Part shown: positions 5,698 through 5,723 of the stretch, one piece after another
How positions within the stretch are numbered: position 1 is the stretch's first letter
Layout of the letters: each line of letters starts with the position of its first letter
Notes under the pieces: generated by a model
The model's database searches: none
The model's input: only the letters and a program-made list of their open reading frames with translations
What the model was told of the DNA's origin: nothing
Translations under genes and position numbers: made by a program
From: Candidatus Calidifonticultor daggyaiensis
GTDB taxonomy: Bacteria > Actinomycetota > Humimicrobiia > Humimicrobiales > Humimicrobiaceae
Length of the DNA stretch: 5,723 nt
Assembly: GCA_015661035.1 (NCBI GenBank)
Contig: JACVJA010000117.1
Span: forward strand, 1-5,723
Reading direction: 5' to 3'

Positions 5698-5723
5698 ATA
5701 ATAATTTTAAAAAATGTTTTATT

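Noticed and set aside
5670..5723. Minus-strand open frame of 17 codons entering from the right edge and ending at TAA 5670-5672
   Set aside because: It could be the tail of an upstream gene but is too short and low-complexity to distinguish from chance.

Overview
The window is very AT-rich (about three quarters A+T by eye) and is bacterial in style. Genes are tightly packed, use ATG (perhaps TTG) starts and end in TAA or TAG. Proteins are rich in Lys, Asn, Ile and Phe. The corrinoid (vitamin B12) salvage genes and the small cysteine-rich protein suggest a low-GC anaerobe, for example a clostridial or halanaerobial Firmicute or an uncultured anaerobic phylum. The sequence alone does not settle the taxon.

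Layout. Positions 2-340 (+) hold the C-terminal end of a large membrane protein whose start is outside the window. It converges on a minus-strand gene string that fills nearly all the rest. Read in transcription order (right to left), this string is cobU (5566-4904), cobS (4896-3880), a BtuC-type permease (3840-2785), a BtuD-type ATPase with extra domains (2724-1138), a 64-residue eight-cysteine protein (1148-954) and an O6-alkylguanine-DNA alkyltransferase (ending at 383). The gaps are 7, 39 (or 15) and 60 bp, then an 11-bp overlap, then a short gap or overlap depending on the alkyltransferase start. A single operon is the simplest reading. The AT-rich stretch 5567-5723 is the probable leader or promoter region. 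No cobalamin-riboswitch B12 box is visible there.

How the genes work together. The permease and ATPase would import corrinoids such as cobinamide delivered by a binding protein not encoded here. CobU would activate adenosylcobinamide to the GDP form, and CobS would attach the lower-ligand nucleoside to complete the cobamide. The alkyltransferase is a DNA-repair passenger with no obvious pathway link. The role of the cysteine-rich protein is unknown.

The points most worth a second look are: a perfect 30-bp palindrome inside cobU that covers exactly ten codons; a roughly 63-residue low-complexity insertion in the ATPase, built partly on a 15-bp tandem repeat; the uncharacterised domain of about 155 residues at the ATPase C-terminus; a 7-bp tandem repeat just before the cobU start; and the cysteine-rich gene, whose ribosome binding site lies inside the end of btuD.
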